Source: Mycetohabitans endofungorum (GTDB lineage: Bacteria > Pseudomonadota > Gammaproteobacteria > Burkholderiales > Burkholderiaceae). From it: a DNA stretch of 64,000 nt. The translations under genes and the position numbers were made by a program. The stretch covers positions 2,108,001 to 2,172,000 of the forward strand of contig NZ_CP132744.1 in assembly GCF_037477895.1 (NCBI RefSeq). Reading direction: 5' to 3'. A model generated the notes under the pieces. That model was given only the letters and a program-made list of their open reading frames with translations. It searched no databases and was not told the origin of the DNA. Numbering within the stretch: position 1 is the first letter of the stretch; the number at the start of each line of letters is the position of its first letter. Positions 1 through 9,085 of this stretch are shown piece by piece.

Positions 1-641
1 ACGTCCCGCGCCATCGCAAGCAACATCTTACGGAAATTCTCCGCCTGCGCCTCCTCGCGGTTGCGGAATTCCATCTTGTCCAACTTGGACAGCCCGTCGA
101 CCAGCTCAGCCACCTTCGGCCCGAAACGCTCAGCCAGTTCCGTCTTTGTGACGCCCTGGTCCTCCATCACGTCGTGCAGCAGCGCGGCCATGATCGACTG
201 CGAGTCCAGCTTCCAGCCGGCGCAGATCTCGGCCACTGCCACTGGGTGCGTGATGTACGGCTCGCCGCTTTGCCGGTATTGGCCTAGGTGGGCCTCGTCG
301 CTGAAGTGAAACGCGGCCTTGATCTCCTTGATCTCGGCCGGCGTCATGTATGAGCCCAACTCTTCGGTCAGCTTCGCGATCGATACGACTTCGTGCTTGC
401 GTGGCTGCTCGGGCGTGGCGGTCGGACCGAACAAGTGCCGAAACGATTGTTCGAGCACTGCATCGATGTACGCGCGTGCAGGCGACGTTTTGCTCGCCAT
501 GCCAGCGCCGCCCGCAGCGTCCGCGCCGGTCGGCGACGTGGACGGGCGTTTCGTCCCGGCCTGAGGACGCCGTGCCGCGGCCTCGTCATCCGCGCGCGCG
601 GCGCACGACAACGTGGAGGCGTGCGATGGATTGGAACTCAT
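1..641 (-). CDS. spoT: Bifunctional (p)ppGpp synthetase/hydrolase (SpoT/RelA family), N-terminal part
   Basis: This RelA/SpoT homologue makes and degrades the alarmone (p)ppGpp in the cytoplasm. Only the first 213 codons are present; the gene runs off the left edge. The visible part holds a variable 50-residue leader and then the HD hydrolase domain, with YITHP (His132) and LLHDVMED (His156-Asp157) as metal-binding HD motifs. The intact HD residues suggest active hydrolase, so a bifunctional enzyme rather than a synthetase-only RelA. The ATG at 641 is preferred because GGAGG lies just upstream; an ATG at 500 starts the conserved part and is the alternative. It follows rpoZ, a linkage common in proteobacteria. 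The synthetase, TGS and ACT domains lie outside the window, so the spoT/rsh name is by family. Confidence 0.93.
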   Translation of the reverse strand, partial: MSSNPSHASTLSCAARADDEAAARRPQAGTKRPSTSPTGADAAGGAGMASKTSPARAYIDAVLEQSFRHLFGPTATPEQPRKHEVVSIAKLTEELGSYMTPAEIKEIKAAFHFSDEAHLGQYRQSGEPYITHPVAVAEICAGWKLDSQSIMAALLHDVMEDQGVTKTELAERFGPKVAELVDGLSKLDKMEFRNREEAQAENFRKMLLAMARD

Positions 642-691
642 TTGCGCCTCCAGGTGTGTTGCGTTGTGTCGTCACATGGCGGGCGTGCCGG

Positions 692-895
692 TCAGACCGG
701 CACTTTCTTCAACATCTCGATGCCGACCTTTCCTTCGGCAATCTCGCGCAACGCGAGTACCGTCGGCTTATCCTTGCTTTCGATCTTCGGTGTGTGGCCC
801 TGCGCGAGTTGGCGCGCACGATACGTCGCCGCAAGCGCAAGCTCGAAGCGGTTCGGGATATTTTCCAGGCAGTCTTCGACGGTAATGCGAGCCAT
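692..895 (-). CDS. rpoZ: RNA polymerase omega subunit
   Basis: The omega subunit binds the beta-prime subunit, helps RNA polymerase assemble, and contributes to the ppGpp site in proteobacteria. The 67-residue protein starts [19 protein letters not shown], the conserved omega N-terminus, and continues with the RARQL and [14 protein letters not shown] segments typical of betaproteobacterial omega. Its length is normal for the family. It lies between gmk (26 bp upstream) and spoT (50 bp downstream), probably in one leftward transcript, which pairs the enzyme that sets ppGpp levels with a polymerase subunit that senses it. Confidence 0.97.
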   Translation of the reverse strand: MARITVEDCLENIPNRFELALAATYRARQLAQGHTPKIESKDKPTVLALREIAEGKVGIEMLKKVPV

Positions 896-920
896 ATTGG
901 AATTCCTTGTTGCTATAAAT

Positions 921-1604
921 CTATTTTAACTCACCGCACGATCCATCCGCCTGCGATGAGTGGATGCCCAACTCGACGAATAGCTTCTCGTGACGTGCGC
1001 GCTGCGATGCGAAACGCAGCCGTGTCGCGGCGACCACAGTCTGCATTTCGGTTAACGTACGATCGAAATGCTCGTTGATCAATACATATTCGAATTCGGG
1101 CGCATGCGAGATCTCGCTGCCAGCGGCCAGCAGCCGGCGCACGATCACGTTCGGCTCGTCCTGTCCACGCTTGCGCAGACGCTCCTCGAGCGCATCGAGC
1201 GACGGCGGCAGAATAAAGACGCCGACCGCGTTTCGGAACTGCTTGCGCACCTGCTGCGCGCCCTGCCAATCGATTTCCAGCAGCACGTCCACGCCACGCT
1301 TCATCTGCTCCTCGATCCACACGCGTGATGTGCCATAGTAGTTGCCATGGACTTCGGCACTCTCGAGGAATTCACCCCGGGCATGGCGCTCTAGGAAATC
1401 AGACGTCGGGATGAAATGATATTGAACGCCGTTCGTCTCGTTCGGCCTCGGTGGCCGGGTGGTGTACGACACCGACAGCCGGATCGACGGGTCGCGCGCC
1501 AATAGCGCGTTGACCAGCGTCGACTTGCCCGCGCCGGACGGCGCGACCACCATGAACAGGTTACCGGGATATTCTGCAGTATAGGGATTGAGATTGTTCG
1601 TCAT
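921..1604 (-). CDS. gmk: Guanylate kinase
   Basis: Guanylate kinase phosphorylates GMP to GDP with ATP. The 227-residue protein has the P-loop PSGAGKST at residues 22-29, followed by the GMP-binding [10 protein letters not shown] segment and later the [11 protein letters not shown] region of the nucleoside monophosphate kinase fold. It is slightly longer than the roughly 207-residue E. coli enzyme because of a short N-terminal extension and tail. It starts 9 bp after the yicC stop and precedes rpoZ, so the three genes are probably co-transcribed. Its link to spoT is functional as well, because guanine nucleotides are the substrates for ppGpp synthesis and ppGpp inhibits many guanylate kinases. 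Confidence 0.97.
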   Translation of the reverse strand: MTNNLNPYTAEYPGNLFMVVAPSGAGKSTLVNALLARDPSIRLSVSYTTRPPRPNETNGVQYHFIPTSDFLERHARGEFLESAEVHGNYYGTSRVWIEEQMKRGVDVLLEIDWQGAQQVRKQFRNAVGVFILPPSLDALEERLRKRGQDEPNVIVRRLLAAGSEISHAPEFEYVLINEHFDRTLTEMQTVVAATRLRFASQRARHEKLFVELGIHSSQADGSCGELK

Positions 1605-1613
1605 CGTGTCGGA

Positions 1614-2555
1614 CTACTCCAAATTCTGAACTTGCTCACGCATCTGCTCAATCAGCAGCTTCAGCGTCATCGACGCGTCAGCCAGTTCTTTCGCCGCGGC
1701 CTTGGACCCTAGCGTGTTCGCTTCCCGGTTCAGTTCCTGCATCATGAAATCGAGCCGCTTGCCAACCCGGCCGCCCTTTTCAATCACGTGGCGAGTCTCG
1801 GCCAAATGCGTACTCAGCCGCGACAGCTCCTCGGCGATGTCGATTCGGATGCCGTACATTGTCACCTCTTGACGGATCCGTTCAGCGATTTCCTCGCGCG
1901 AGACAAGTTGTGGCGAGCCGTCCGACGCCGCCACGCCGAGCGCTGCTTGCAGCCGCTCAACAATCTTTTGCTGATGACGCGCGATCAGCTCGGGCACCAA
2001 CGGCGTAATACGGGTGACGATCGCCTCCATCTCGGTCACATTGGCCAACAGCATCGCGGCCAATTGCGCCCCTTCGCGGCCGCGCACGTTGACTAGCTCG
2101 TCCACGGCCTGCTTACCGCAGGCCAGCACTGCGTCGCGCAGCAATGCGGCCGACAGGCCGCTATCGGCGATTACACCGGGCCAACGCAAGATTTCACCGG
2201 TGCGCAGGCCGCCCGCGCCGGGAAACACATCGAGCACGGAGCGCTCCAGTGCCGCCAGTTGCAGCAGCGCGTCGCGATTGAGCGACCCGGTCAGCGCCAC
2301 CTGCTCGCTGCGTTGCACGTTGATACGGATATCGACCTTGCCGCGCGAGAGACGATTCATCAGCATTTCACGCAACGTCGGCTCACAGGTGCGCACCTCT
2401 TCAGGCATACGGAAATTGAGGTCAAGAAACCGCGAATTCACGGTGCGCAACTCGACCGATACGCTGGCAGTATGGGTACTGCCGCCGACCTCGGATACAC
2501 CGTCGGCGACCAGTTCCCGCGTCACGCTCGCATAGCCCGTCATGCTGTAGATCAT
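1614..2555 (-). CDS. yicC: YicC family endoribonuclease
   Basis: YicC proteins are conserved bacterial RNases involved in RNA turnover. The protein has 313 residues with the start at the ATG at 2555 (MIYSMTGYASVTREL), the conserved YicC opening. The open frame extends 37 codons further upstream but that segment is not family-like. The N-terminal YicC domain is followed by a C-terminal DUF1732 part with GKRLDFMMQELNREANTLGS, the most conserved stretch of the family. It is the first gene of the leftward yicC-gmk-rpoZ-spoT set and diverges from rph; the 189 bp between the starts should hold both promoters. Confidence 0.93.
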   Translation of the reverse strand: MIYSMTGYASVTRELVADGVSEVGGSTHTASVSVELRTVNSRFLDLNFRMPEEVRTCEPTLREMLMNRLSRGKVDIRINVQRSEQVALTGSLNRDALLQLAALERSVLDVFPGAGGLRTGEILRWPGVIADSGLSAALLRDAVLACGKQAVDELVNVRGREGAQLAAMLLANVTEMEAIVTRITPLVPELIARHQQKIVERLQAALGVAASDGSPQLVSREEIAERIRQEVTMYGIRIDIAEELSRLSTHLAETRHVIEKGGRVGKRLDFMMQELNREANTLGSKAAAKELADASMTLKLLIEQMREQVQNLE

Positions 2556-2744
2556 TGTGCGTCTCGCGAAAAGTTCTGGTAAATGACAATTATCGCACTG
2601 AACGCCTACCTGCCCCCGGCAACAGCGGCCAGCATGAGGGAAACGCCTCCGGCTCACCGAGGACAATCGCGTTTAGCGCTAAGATGCGGGTTTCGGGTCG
2701 GCGCAGCTGACCTCCAACCGCATCCACTTTCTGACTGTTCCACT

Positions 2745-3476
2745 ATGAAAGTCCCAACTCCGCGGCCCAGCGGCCGCGCCGCCGACGCACTGCGAGACGT
2801 GTGCATCACGCGACACTATACGAAGCATGCCGAAGGTTCCGTATTGATCGAATGCGGCGACACAAAAGTGATCTGCACCGCCAGCGTGCTGGAGAAAGTG
2901 CCCGAATTCCTGCGCGATCGCGGGCGCGGCTGGCTCACCGCCGAGTACGGCATGCTGCCGCGCGCGACGCACACGCGCAGCGATCGCGAGGCGGCGCGTG
3001 GCAAGCAGACCGGCCGCACGCAGGAAATCCAGCGGCTCATTGGTCGTGCGCTGCGCGCGGTGTTTGACTTGGAGAAATTGGGCCCGCGCACGCTGCATAT
3101 CGATTGCGACGTGATTCAGGCCGACGGCGGTACACGTTGTGCGAGCATCACTGGCGCATTCATCGCCGCACACGATGCGGTGGATACGCTGCTGGCGCAC
3201 GGCAAGCTCACCGCGACGCCGATCCTCGACCACGTCGCGGCGGTATCAGTCGGCATCCACGGCGCGACGCCGGTGCTCGATCTAGACTACGCAGAAGACT
3301 CGCGTTGCGACACCGACATGAATGTGGTGATGACCGGGGCCGGCCGCTTCGTTGAGGTGCAGGGCACGGCCGAAGGCGAACCGTTCAGCCGCGGCGAGAT
3401 GAACGCACTGCTCGATCTCGCCGAGTCCGGCATCATGCGACTCATCGAGCTGCAAAAAAAGGCGCTGCAGCCATGA
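2745..3476 (+). CDS. rph: Ribonuclease PH
   Basis: RNase PH is a phosphate-dependent 3' exoribonuclease that trims tRNA and other RNA 3' ends. The 243-residue protein, from the ATG at 2745, opens with [20 protein letters not shown] and has the family core [17 protein letters not shown], and [20 protein letters not shown] with the catalytic Asp residues. The full length indicates an intact enzyme, unlike the frameshifted rph of E. coli K-12. The open frame runs on upstream to 2583, but the conserved N-terminus fixes the start at 2745. Its stop overlaps the rdgB start by 4 bp (ATGA), so the pair are translationally coupled. Confidence 0.96.
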   Translation: MKVPTPRPSGRAADALRDVCITRHYTKHAEGSVLIECGDTKVICTASVLEKVPEFLRDRGRGWLTAEYGMLPRATHTRSDREAARGKQTGRTQEIQRLIGRALRAVFDLEKLGPRTLHIDCDVIQADGGTRCASITGAFIAAHDAVDTLLAHGKLTATPILDHVAAVSVGIHGATPVLDLDYAEDSRCDTDMNVVMTGAGRFVEVQGTAEGEPFSRGEMNALLDLAESGIMRLIELQKKALQP

Positions 3477-4093
3477 ACAGCCATTTCGGATCTGCGCAGT
3501 CGCGCATCGTGCTGGCGTCGAACAATCCTGGCAAGCTGCGCGAATTTTCTGCGCTAAACGCGTTTGGCATTGATCTCGTGCCGCAGCACGCATTGTGCGT
3601 GGGCGAAGCACCCGAGCCCCATCCGACGTTCATCGAGAACGCACTGGAAAAAGCGCGCCACGCGGCACGCGTCACCGGCTTGCCCGCGCTTGCCGATGAT
3701 TCGGGGCTATGCGTGCATGCGCTGGGCGGCGCCCCAGGCGTCTATTCAGCCCGCTATGCGCAATTAGCCGGTGGCGAGAAATCCGATGCGGCCAACAACA
3801 CGCGCCTGCTCGACATGTTGCGCACGCACGCCGACCGGCGCGCCTACTATTATTGCGTGCTAGTGCTGGTGCGCCATGTCGACGATCCCGAGCCGTTGAT
3901 CGCCGACGGTCGCTGGCACGGCGAAATCCTCACCGAGGCCCGTGGCGGGCACGGTTTCGGCTACGATCCGCTGTTCTATATCCCTGCGCTACAGGCAAGC
4001 GCCGCCCAGTTGCAGCCGGAAGTGAAGAACGCCCATAGCCATCGCGCGCTGGCGTTGGCAGAGTTGATCCGTCGATTGAAGAACGCATGGTGA
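3473..4093 (+). CDS. rdgB: dITP/XTP pyrophosphatase (RdgB/HAM1)
   Basis: This house-cleaning enzyme hydrolyses non-canonical purine nucleotides (dITP, ITP, XTP) to monophosphates, keeping deaminated bases out of DNA and RNA. The 206-residue protein shows the HAM1 signature [11 protein letters not shown] near residues 15-25, the catalytic [19 protein letters not shown] block, and [12 protein letters not shown] with the C-terminal SHRALAL. Its length is normal. It overlaps rph at its start and hemW at its end (the hemW ATG lies inside the last codons), giving a compact rph-rdgB-hemW operon that is a common betaproteobacterial arrangement. Confidence 0.96.
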   Translation: MNSHFGSAQSRIVLASNNPGKLREFSALNAFGIDLVPQHALCVGEAPEPHPTFIENALEKARHAARVTGLPALADDSGLCVHALGGAPGVYSARYAQLAGGEKSDAANNTRLLDMLRTHADRRAYYYCVLVLVRHVDDPEPLIADGRWHGEILTEARGGHGFGYDPLFYIPALQASAAQLQPEVKNAHSHRALALAELIRRLKNAW

Positions 4094-5367
4094 ATCATCC
4101 CATCGCGGGACGCGCACCCGCCCGTCCCTCACCGCTCGCGCACACCGACGCTCCAGGATCGGGCGGCGCGGTGTCCGCGTTCATTGCACCGGGACGCATC
4201 CGGCTCACCGCACTGCCGCCGCTGTCCCTGTATGTGCATTTTCCATGGTGCGTGCGCAAGTGCCCGTATTGCGACTTCAATTCGCACGCGTTCACACGCG
4301 GTCCAAACAACGCGCAGTTTCCTGAAACCGAGTATCTGGACGCGCTACGCGCCGACCTAGAAGCGGCGTTGCCGTTGATCTGGGGACGGCCGGTCCATAC
4401 CGTGTTCATCGGCGGCGGGACGCCGAGCTTGCTATCGGCCCAGGCGATTGACCGGCTGTTGTCAGACCTACGCGCGTTGCTGCCACTGGACGCAGATGTG
4501 GAAATCACGCTCGAGGCGAATCCCGGCACGTTCGAAGCCGTCAAGTTCGCGAGCTTTCGCAGCAGCGGCGTCAACCGGCTCTCGATCGGCATCCAGAGCT
4601 TCAACGACGCTCACCTGCAGGCACTGGGCCGCATTCACGACGCAGCGCAGGCTCGCCGCGCGGTAGAGATCGCGCGCTCGAGTTTCGACAACTTCAATCT
4701 GGACTTGATGTTTGCGCTGCCGGGCCAGACACTGGCGCAATGCCAGGCGGACGTGGAGACTGCGCTGTCATTCGCGCCGCCCCATTTGTCGCTGTACCAT
4801 CTCACGCTGGAGCCGAACACCTATTTCCACAAGTATCCCCCTACGCTGCCCGACGATGACACGTCGGCCGACATGCAGGAGTGGATCCATGCACGCACGC
4901 GTGAAGCCGACTACCACCGCTACGAAGTGTCAGCGTACGCTAAAGCGCACCGGCAAAGCCGGCACAACCTGAACTACTGGCAATTCGGCGACTACTTAGG
5001 CATCGGCGCAGGCGCGCATTCGAAACTGTCTTTTCCGGAACGGATCGTGCGACAGATGCGCTACAAACACCCCGCCACCTATCTGGCGCAGACTGCCGCG
5101 GGCGCACCGATCCAGGAACAGCACGAAGTCAGTACGCGTGACCTACCGTTCGAATTCATGCTCAATGCGCTGCGGCTCACCGAAGGCTTCCCGGTGCATC
5201 GGTTCATCGAGCGGACCGGGCTGACGATGACATCGGTCGAGCCCGCCCTCGCGCAAGCCGAACGCCGTGGCTTGATCCGTCGTGACCATACGAGTATCGC
5301 GCCGACGTCGCTCGGCCAGCGTTTCTTGAACGACCTGCAGGCATTGTTCCTGAAGGACGACGCGTGA
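4087..5367 (+). CDS. hemW: Radical SAM heme chaperone HemW
   Basis: HemW is a radical-SAM-family protein that binds heme and is thought to insert it into respiratory targets; it was long annotated as an oxygen-independent coproporphyrinogen oxidase-like protein. The 426-residue sequence carries the Fe-S motif CVRKCPYC (Cys55, Cys59, Cys62), FIGGGTPSLL, EANPGTFE and the RLSIGIQSF segment. It lacks features of a true HemN. A proline-rich leader of about 45 residues precedes the radical SAM domain, so a later start is possible, although the ATG at 4087 overlaps the rdgB stop and suits coupling. Last gene of the rph-rdgB-hemW set. Confidence 0.94.
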   Translation: MVNHPIAGRAPARPSPLAHTDAPGSGGAVSAFIAPGRIRLTALPPLSLYVHFPWCVRKCPYCDFNSHAFTRGPNNAQFPETEYLDALRADLEAALPLIWGRPVHTVFIGGGTPSLLSAQAIDRLLSDLRALLPLDADVEITLEANPGTFEAVKFASFRSSGVNRLSIGIQSFNDAHLQALGRIHDAAQARRAVEIARSSFDNFNLDLMFALPGQTLAQCQADVETALSFAPPHLSLYHLTLEPNTYFHKYPPTLPDDDTSADMQEWIHARTREADYHRYEVSAYAKAHRQSRHNLNYWQFGDYLGIGAGAHSKLSFPERIVRQMRYKHPATYLAQTAAGAPIQEQHEVSTRDLPFEFMLNALRLTEGFPVHRFIERTGLTMTSVEPALAQAERRGLIRRDHTSIAPTSLGQRFLNDLQALFLKDDA

Positions 5368-5465
5368 ACCGGCGCGCATGCCCGCCTTGGCTGCATGAAA
5401 CGGCGTGCGCACGGCCTCGTGGCAGCTGGCCGGGAGGTGCGTGCGCATCCGCCTGCCGGCCGATG

Positions 5466-5494
5466 TTCAGCACGCGCAGCAAATCGGCTACAAT
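5466..5494 (+). promoter_or_regulatory. Probable sigma-70 promoter of tRNA-Ser(UGA)
   Basis: A -10 element TACAAT (5489-5494) lies 11 bp before the mature tRNA 5' end, with a weak -35 TTCAGC at 5466-5471 and a 17-bp spacer. The spacing is ideal and the -10 matches the consensus at five of six positions. Inferred from sequence only. Confidence 0.5.
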
Positions 5495-5505
5495 ATCGCG
5501 TTCCA

Positions 5506-5593
<88 letters not shown>

Positions 5594-6047
5594 ACCTCAT
5601 TCTCAATCCTTTGATCTAAAAGGATTTCAAAAAGTTGAATGCTTGTAACTCTGCCCGTGCAAGCAAAATGGCCATCTCGGCCAAAATTAGCCTAAGTCGC
5701 GACGTTCGACCCCATGATTCGGCCGTGCGATAGGCAAAAAACTGGCCTGGCGAGCCGGTTAAAAACGGTCGAACCGTCGCTCAACATGGCGAATGTTTGT
5801 CATTCATGATGCGGCGATGATTTTGGCGCTTAGGCGATGCGCCGAACTTCCGAGAATGTTGTTATGTCTGGCGAGTGCCGATCATGTTCGACGTACTGGC
5901 ATTCTTGTTATGATCGCGGTGCTGCTACGCAACTCGGTTGGGTTCAGAGTGGTGTATGTCTTCTTTGCGGCCGTTCATTACTCGCCTTCGGCCTCGGTTA
6001 CGACAAAATGCAAGTAGCAGGCGATACAGCGCCACCGATGCTGATTG
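5594..6047. other. Gene-poor stretch after tRNA-Ser, no supported gene
   Basis: About 450 bp with no open frame that looks coding in composition or resembles a known protein. It contains an 8-bp stem (AATCCTTT, 5605-5612, with AAAGGATT, 5619-5626) just after the tRNA. There is no T-run after it, so terminator function is doubtful. The first 200 bp look richer in A+T than the flanking genes. It may be the decayed remnant of an insertion beside the tRNA, but no integrase, terminal repeat or second copy of the tRNA end was found. Confidence 0.4.
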
Positions 6048-6206
6048 TCAGCCGACCGGCACTTCCCCTTCGCCCGGCGCCTTGCCGGGCCGATCATGCG
6101 GCGCCTGCTTGCGGCCGCTGTCGTGGCGCTCTGGCATCCTGCTCTTTTCGTGGTCGCTATGGTGCGCAGGCGTGGGATGTTTCGTCGGTGCATCGTTTTC
6201 CATCAT
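6048..6206 (-). CDS. Small hydrophilic hypothetical protein
   Basis: A 52-residue ORF starting MMENDAPTKHPTPAHHSDHE and ending KAPGEGEVPVG. It is strongly charged and rich in His, Pro, Glu, Lys and Arg, with no hydrophobic core, so it is probably disordered. Support for a real gene is the good ribosome site GGGAGAA just before the ATG pair at 6206-6201 and the biased protein-like composition, unlike the random-looking frames around it. I do not recognise the family with certainty; short DHEK/RPGKAPGEGE-type proteins may occur in Burkholderia. No function can be assigned. It lies alone between the gene-poor stretch and the OpgC-like gene. Confidence 0.45.
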   Translation of the reverse strand: MMENDAPTKHPTPAHHSDHEKSRMPERHDSGRKQAPHDRPGKAPGEGEVPVG

Positions 6207-6559
6207 GGCTTCTCCCGATTTTGGAACGGCGTGCACCGTCCATTATGTAGTGCTCTGTTAGCAAGCGCCGCGCCCACCGACAGGAATGCGCGCCACTGCG
6301 CACGCGCGCACATTCCCGCGTACAGATGACAGGGGCGCAGACCGCTACGCCCAAGGTAATTCCAACCCAAGGTACCCCTCACGCTCACCTTGCACTATAC
6401 GGCCTGCCGCTCGACAGCCGCTCCTTCTTGCTCCCAACCTAGCCTCAATGGTGTCGGCATACAAGATGAAAGACGCCCGGCACATCGATCAAGCCAATGC
6501 AAGTTTGGTCGAGATAACCGATTTGCTGCGGGCCGTACACCGGGCGGCATCGTCAACGT
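6207..6559. other. Intergenic region, nothing recognised
   Basis: About 350 bp between the small hydrophilic ORF and the end of the OpgC-like gene. Both neighbours read leftward, so this holds the 3' region of the OpgC-like gene and the promoter region of the small ORF. I see no strong hairpin with a T-run, no RNA gene and no repeat. Confidence 0.4.
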
Positions 6560-7672
6560 CTATTCGGAGCGCGGCACGGCGAGACTGCCACACGGGGCCA
6601 CCGCGCGCCGCTTCCGCGCCCGGACCAGTCGCGCCGTAGCGATCACCGCGCCGATCGCCAGCGCGTCGCCGCACAGCCCCGCGACGAACGGCATCCGCTG
6701 CGGACCGCTGGCCCGCAGCGCCGTATCGATGACGATCGATATGAACGCACCGGCCACAAAGCACGGCATCCCTTGCTGTCCCACGTTGACGACGTCCCGC
6801 ATCCGGATGGCCAGTACGCGGAGCCAGCCGCGCTGGACCGCGACGGCCACGGGCCACGCCAACGCGGCAAAGCTGACGATTCGCAGCGGCGCAAGGTTCT
6901 GTTTCATGACGCCTGGCATCGGCTGGGTCTGCAGCACCAGCTTAGAGAACGCAAAGCCGAGCGCAGTGCCAATGGCGATCCACGTCAATTCGCGAGCTGT
7001 ATGCGATGCATAAAACGCTGGAGGCACGGGATGCAGCCGTGCCAGCATCCCGCAAACAAACATAAATTGCCACGCGAACGGATTAAATCCCCAGCCGCCC
7101 GCTCTGGCGCTGGGCAGCAGCGGCCCCAGCACTGGCCCTAACAACCATACCACGAGGCTACTCAATAACGTGACGACGGGTGCACGGCGTGCGTAGGGTA
7201 CCGAAACGCCGGCGCCGAGCGCAAAGAACGCATACATGGGCAGCACGGCAGACAAGTATGGCTGGTGCCGAAACAATGCGATGTCACGGATCATTGACCA
7301 TGGCTGCGCCACGAACAACGGCCATTCGCTCTCGGCGAGCATCGGCGTGCGCAAGCGCAGCGCGGCGATCATCGCTCCCGAGGCAAGCATCAACGCCGCG
7401 GTCAGCCAATAGGCGCGATAGATTTGCATGCTGCGCGACAGGAAGCGCATAGTCGCGGCCCGCCCGCCGCGGTTCGCTTCGACCGCCGCATAGGCAGCCG
7501 CTGACGCATAGCCGCCCAGGAATACGAACACTTCCGCGGCATCACAAAATGCGTAGTTATGTAGCATGAACTTGGCCAGCGAGCTGCCGGAGATGTGATC
7601 GAGCACGATCACAATCAGGACCACGCCTCGAAGGAAATCGACTTCGATTGAGCGTCGTATAGGCGTCGTCAT
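6560..7672 (-). CDS. OpgC domain-containing membrane protein
   Basis: A 370-residue multi-spanning inner-membrane protein of the OpgC/acyltransferase-3-like group. E. coli OpgC transfers succinyl groups onto osmoregulated periplasmic glucans. The opening RRSIEVDFLRGVVLIVIVLD matches the conserved first helix of OpgC-domain proteins, and FVFLGGYASAAAY follows. At least eight further hydrophobic segments can be seen, including LPMYAFFALGAGVSV and FNPFAWQFMFVCGML. The length suits the family. It stands alone, with no opgG/opgH neighbours visible, so the substrate is unknown and it could modify another envelope glycan. Start at the ATG at 7672 (MTTPIRRSIE). Confidence 0.82.
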   Translation of the reverse strand: MTTPIRRSIEVDFLRGVVLIVIVLDHISGSSLAKFMLHNYAFCDAAEVFVFLGGYASAAAYAAVEANRGGRAATMRFLSRSMQIYRAYWLTAALMLASGAMIAALRLRTPMLAESEWPLFVAQPWSMIRDIALFRHQPYLSAVLPMYAFFALGAGVSVPYARRAPVVTLLSSLVVWLLGPVLGPLLPSARAGGWGFNPFAWQFMFVCGMLARLHPVPPAFYASHTARELTWIAIGTALGFAFSKLVLQTQPMPGVMKQNLAPLRIVSFAALAWPVAVAVQRGWLRVLAIRMRDVVNVGQQGMPCFVAGAFISIVIDTALRASGPQRMPFVAGLCGDALAIGAVIATARLVRARKRRAVAPCGSLAVPRSE

Positions 7673-7928
7673 TCACCGCTCCCGCATTACCGTCACCAAC
7701 CGCCGTGCTCCCTTGCCCAGTTCAGGTCGTGGAGTCGGATCGGCCCGAAAAGATTCCGGGAAAGTTTAGATCGCGCAGGAACGCTGCGTTTCATGACGCA
7801 ATCGTGCGGATTGGCCATCGATACGGCAAGGTTCTTCGCCGGTTTCGGCAGGATCGCACGCACTGAAGCGGCGTCACCCAACAGGACTTCAGTCGCTAGT
7901 CACGCGCCGCACACACGGCCGGCGGCGG

Positions 7929-8183
7929 TCACGATTGCGGAATTTCGATTTTGACTTCAAGCACCTCGAGATCGTCCTGCCGCTCGAGCTGAACCTTGAT
8001 GTCGTCGTTTGAGATCGCCACGTACTTCGAAATCACCGCGACCAGCTCACGCTGCAGCGCCGGCAAATAGTTGGCCGGCGCTCGTCCGGCCGCACGCTCA
8101 TGCGCGATGATCAGCTGCAAACGCTCTTTTGCAACCGACGCGGACTTGCGTTTCTCGCCCAGCAGAAAAGAAAGAATTGACAT
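7929..8183 (-). CDS. minE: Cell division topological specificity factor MinE
   Basis: MinE displaces MinC from MinD, stimulates the MinD ATPase and drives pole-to-pole oscillation that keeps the division site at midcell. The 84-residue protein begins [20 protein letters not shown] (amphipathic membrane-binding start) and has the anti-MinCD helix [12 protein letters not shown], followed by the topological specificity domain with [15 protein letters not shown]. Length is typical. It follows minD by 9 bp and is the last gene of the leftward minCDE operon. Confidence 0.97.
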   Translation of the reverse strand: MSILSFLLGEKRKSASVAKERLQLIIAHERAAGRAPANYLPALQRELVAVISKYVAISNDDIKVQLERQDDLEVLEVKIEIPQS

Positions 8184-8192
8184 TTCCCCCCC

Positions 8193-9008
8193 TTACTTGC
8201 TACCGAACAGACGTTGCAACAAGCCCGGTTTTTGATAATCAATGTACCGCAGCGGCTTTTGCGCCCCAAGAAAACGCGCGATCACGTCCTTGTACGACTC
8301 AGCCACGTCGGTCCCGTCCAAATGCACCGCCGGCACGCCCTGGTTCGATGCATGCAGCACCGACTCGGATTCCGGAATCACGCCGATCAACGGGATCCGC
8401 AGAATCTCCTGGATGTCGTCCAGCGACAGCATCTCGCCTTCGCTGACACGCTTTGGGTTATAGCGCGTGATCAGCAGGTGTTCCTTGACCGGTTCCTTAC
8501 CCTCAATCGCGCGTCGCGTCTTGGACGCCAGGATCCCGAGGATGCGGTCCGAATCTCGAACCGACGATACCTCGGGATTCGTGACAATCAGCGCCTCATC
8601 CGCAAAGTGCATCGCCATCAACGCACCGGACTCGATACCGGCTGGCGAGTCGCAGACGATGTACTCGAAGTCCATTTCAATCAAGTCGTTGATGACTTTC
8701 TCGACGCCCTCCAGTGTCAATGCATCCTTGTCGCGCGTTTGCGATGCGGGCAGGACGTATAACTGCTCGCACTTCTTGTCTTTGATCAACGCCTGGTGCA
8801 GGTTCGCTTCACCCTGGATCACGTTGATCAGGTCGTACACGACACGACGCTCACAGCCCATGATGAGATCGAGATTACGCAGGCCGACGTCGAAATCGAT
8901 GACGGCCGTCTTGTGCCCGCGCAACGCGAGTCCGGCCGCAAAGCTTGCGCTTGTCGTCGTCTTGCCGACCCCGCCCTTGCCCGAAGTCACCACAATGATT
9001 TTTGCCAT
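8193..9008 (-). CDS. minD: Septum site-determining protein MinD
   Basis: MinD is a membrane-associated ParA-type ATPase that recruits MinC and oscillates with MinE. The 271-residue sequence has the deviant Walker A SGKGGVGKTTTS (from residue 9), the VIDFDVGLRNLD switch, DSPAGIESGA and a C-terminal amphipathic membrane-targeting helix (GLLQRLFGSK at the end). These are all hallmarks of active MinD. It lies between minC (77 bp upstream) and minE (9 bp downstream) in the usual order. Confidence 0.98.
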   Translation of the reverse strand: MAKIIVVTSGKGGVGKTTTSASFAAGLALRGHKTAVIDFDVGLRNLDLIMGCERRVVYDLINVIQGEANLHQALIKDKKCEQLYVLPASQTRDKDALTLEGVEKVINDLIEMDFEYIVCDSPAGIESGALMAMHFADEALIVTNPEVSSVRDSDRILGILASKTRRAIEGKEPVKEHLLITRYNPKRVSEGEMLSLDDIQEILRIPLIGVIPESESVLHASNQGVPAVHLDGTDVAESYKDVIARFLGAQKPLRYIDYQKPGLLQRLFGSK

Positions 9009-9085
9009 ACCATTACCTTGTATTCGTCAATGTGCTCCGCCACTGTCGGTGCGGATGTCTTCCTGTCTTCCAATACGAATTGCCG

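Noticed and set aside
5837..6250. Possible Cys-rich small protein (CxxC-like pairs) after tRNA-Ser
   Set aside because: No ribosome site, erratic composition and no coherent fold; the small ORF on the other strand overlaps it and is better supported.
7693..7881. 62-codon frame between the OpgC-like gene and minE
   Set aside because: No ribosome site or protein-like bias. It lies in the expected promoter region of the OpgC-like gene.
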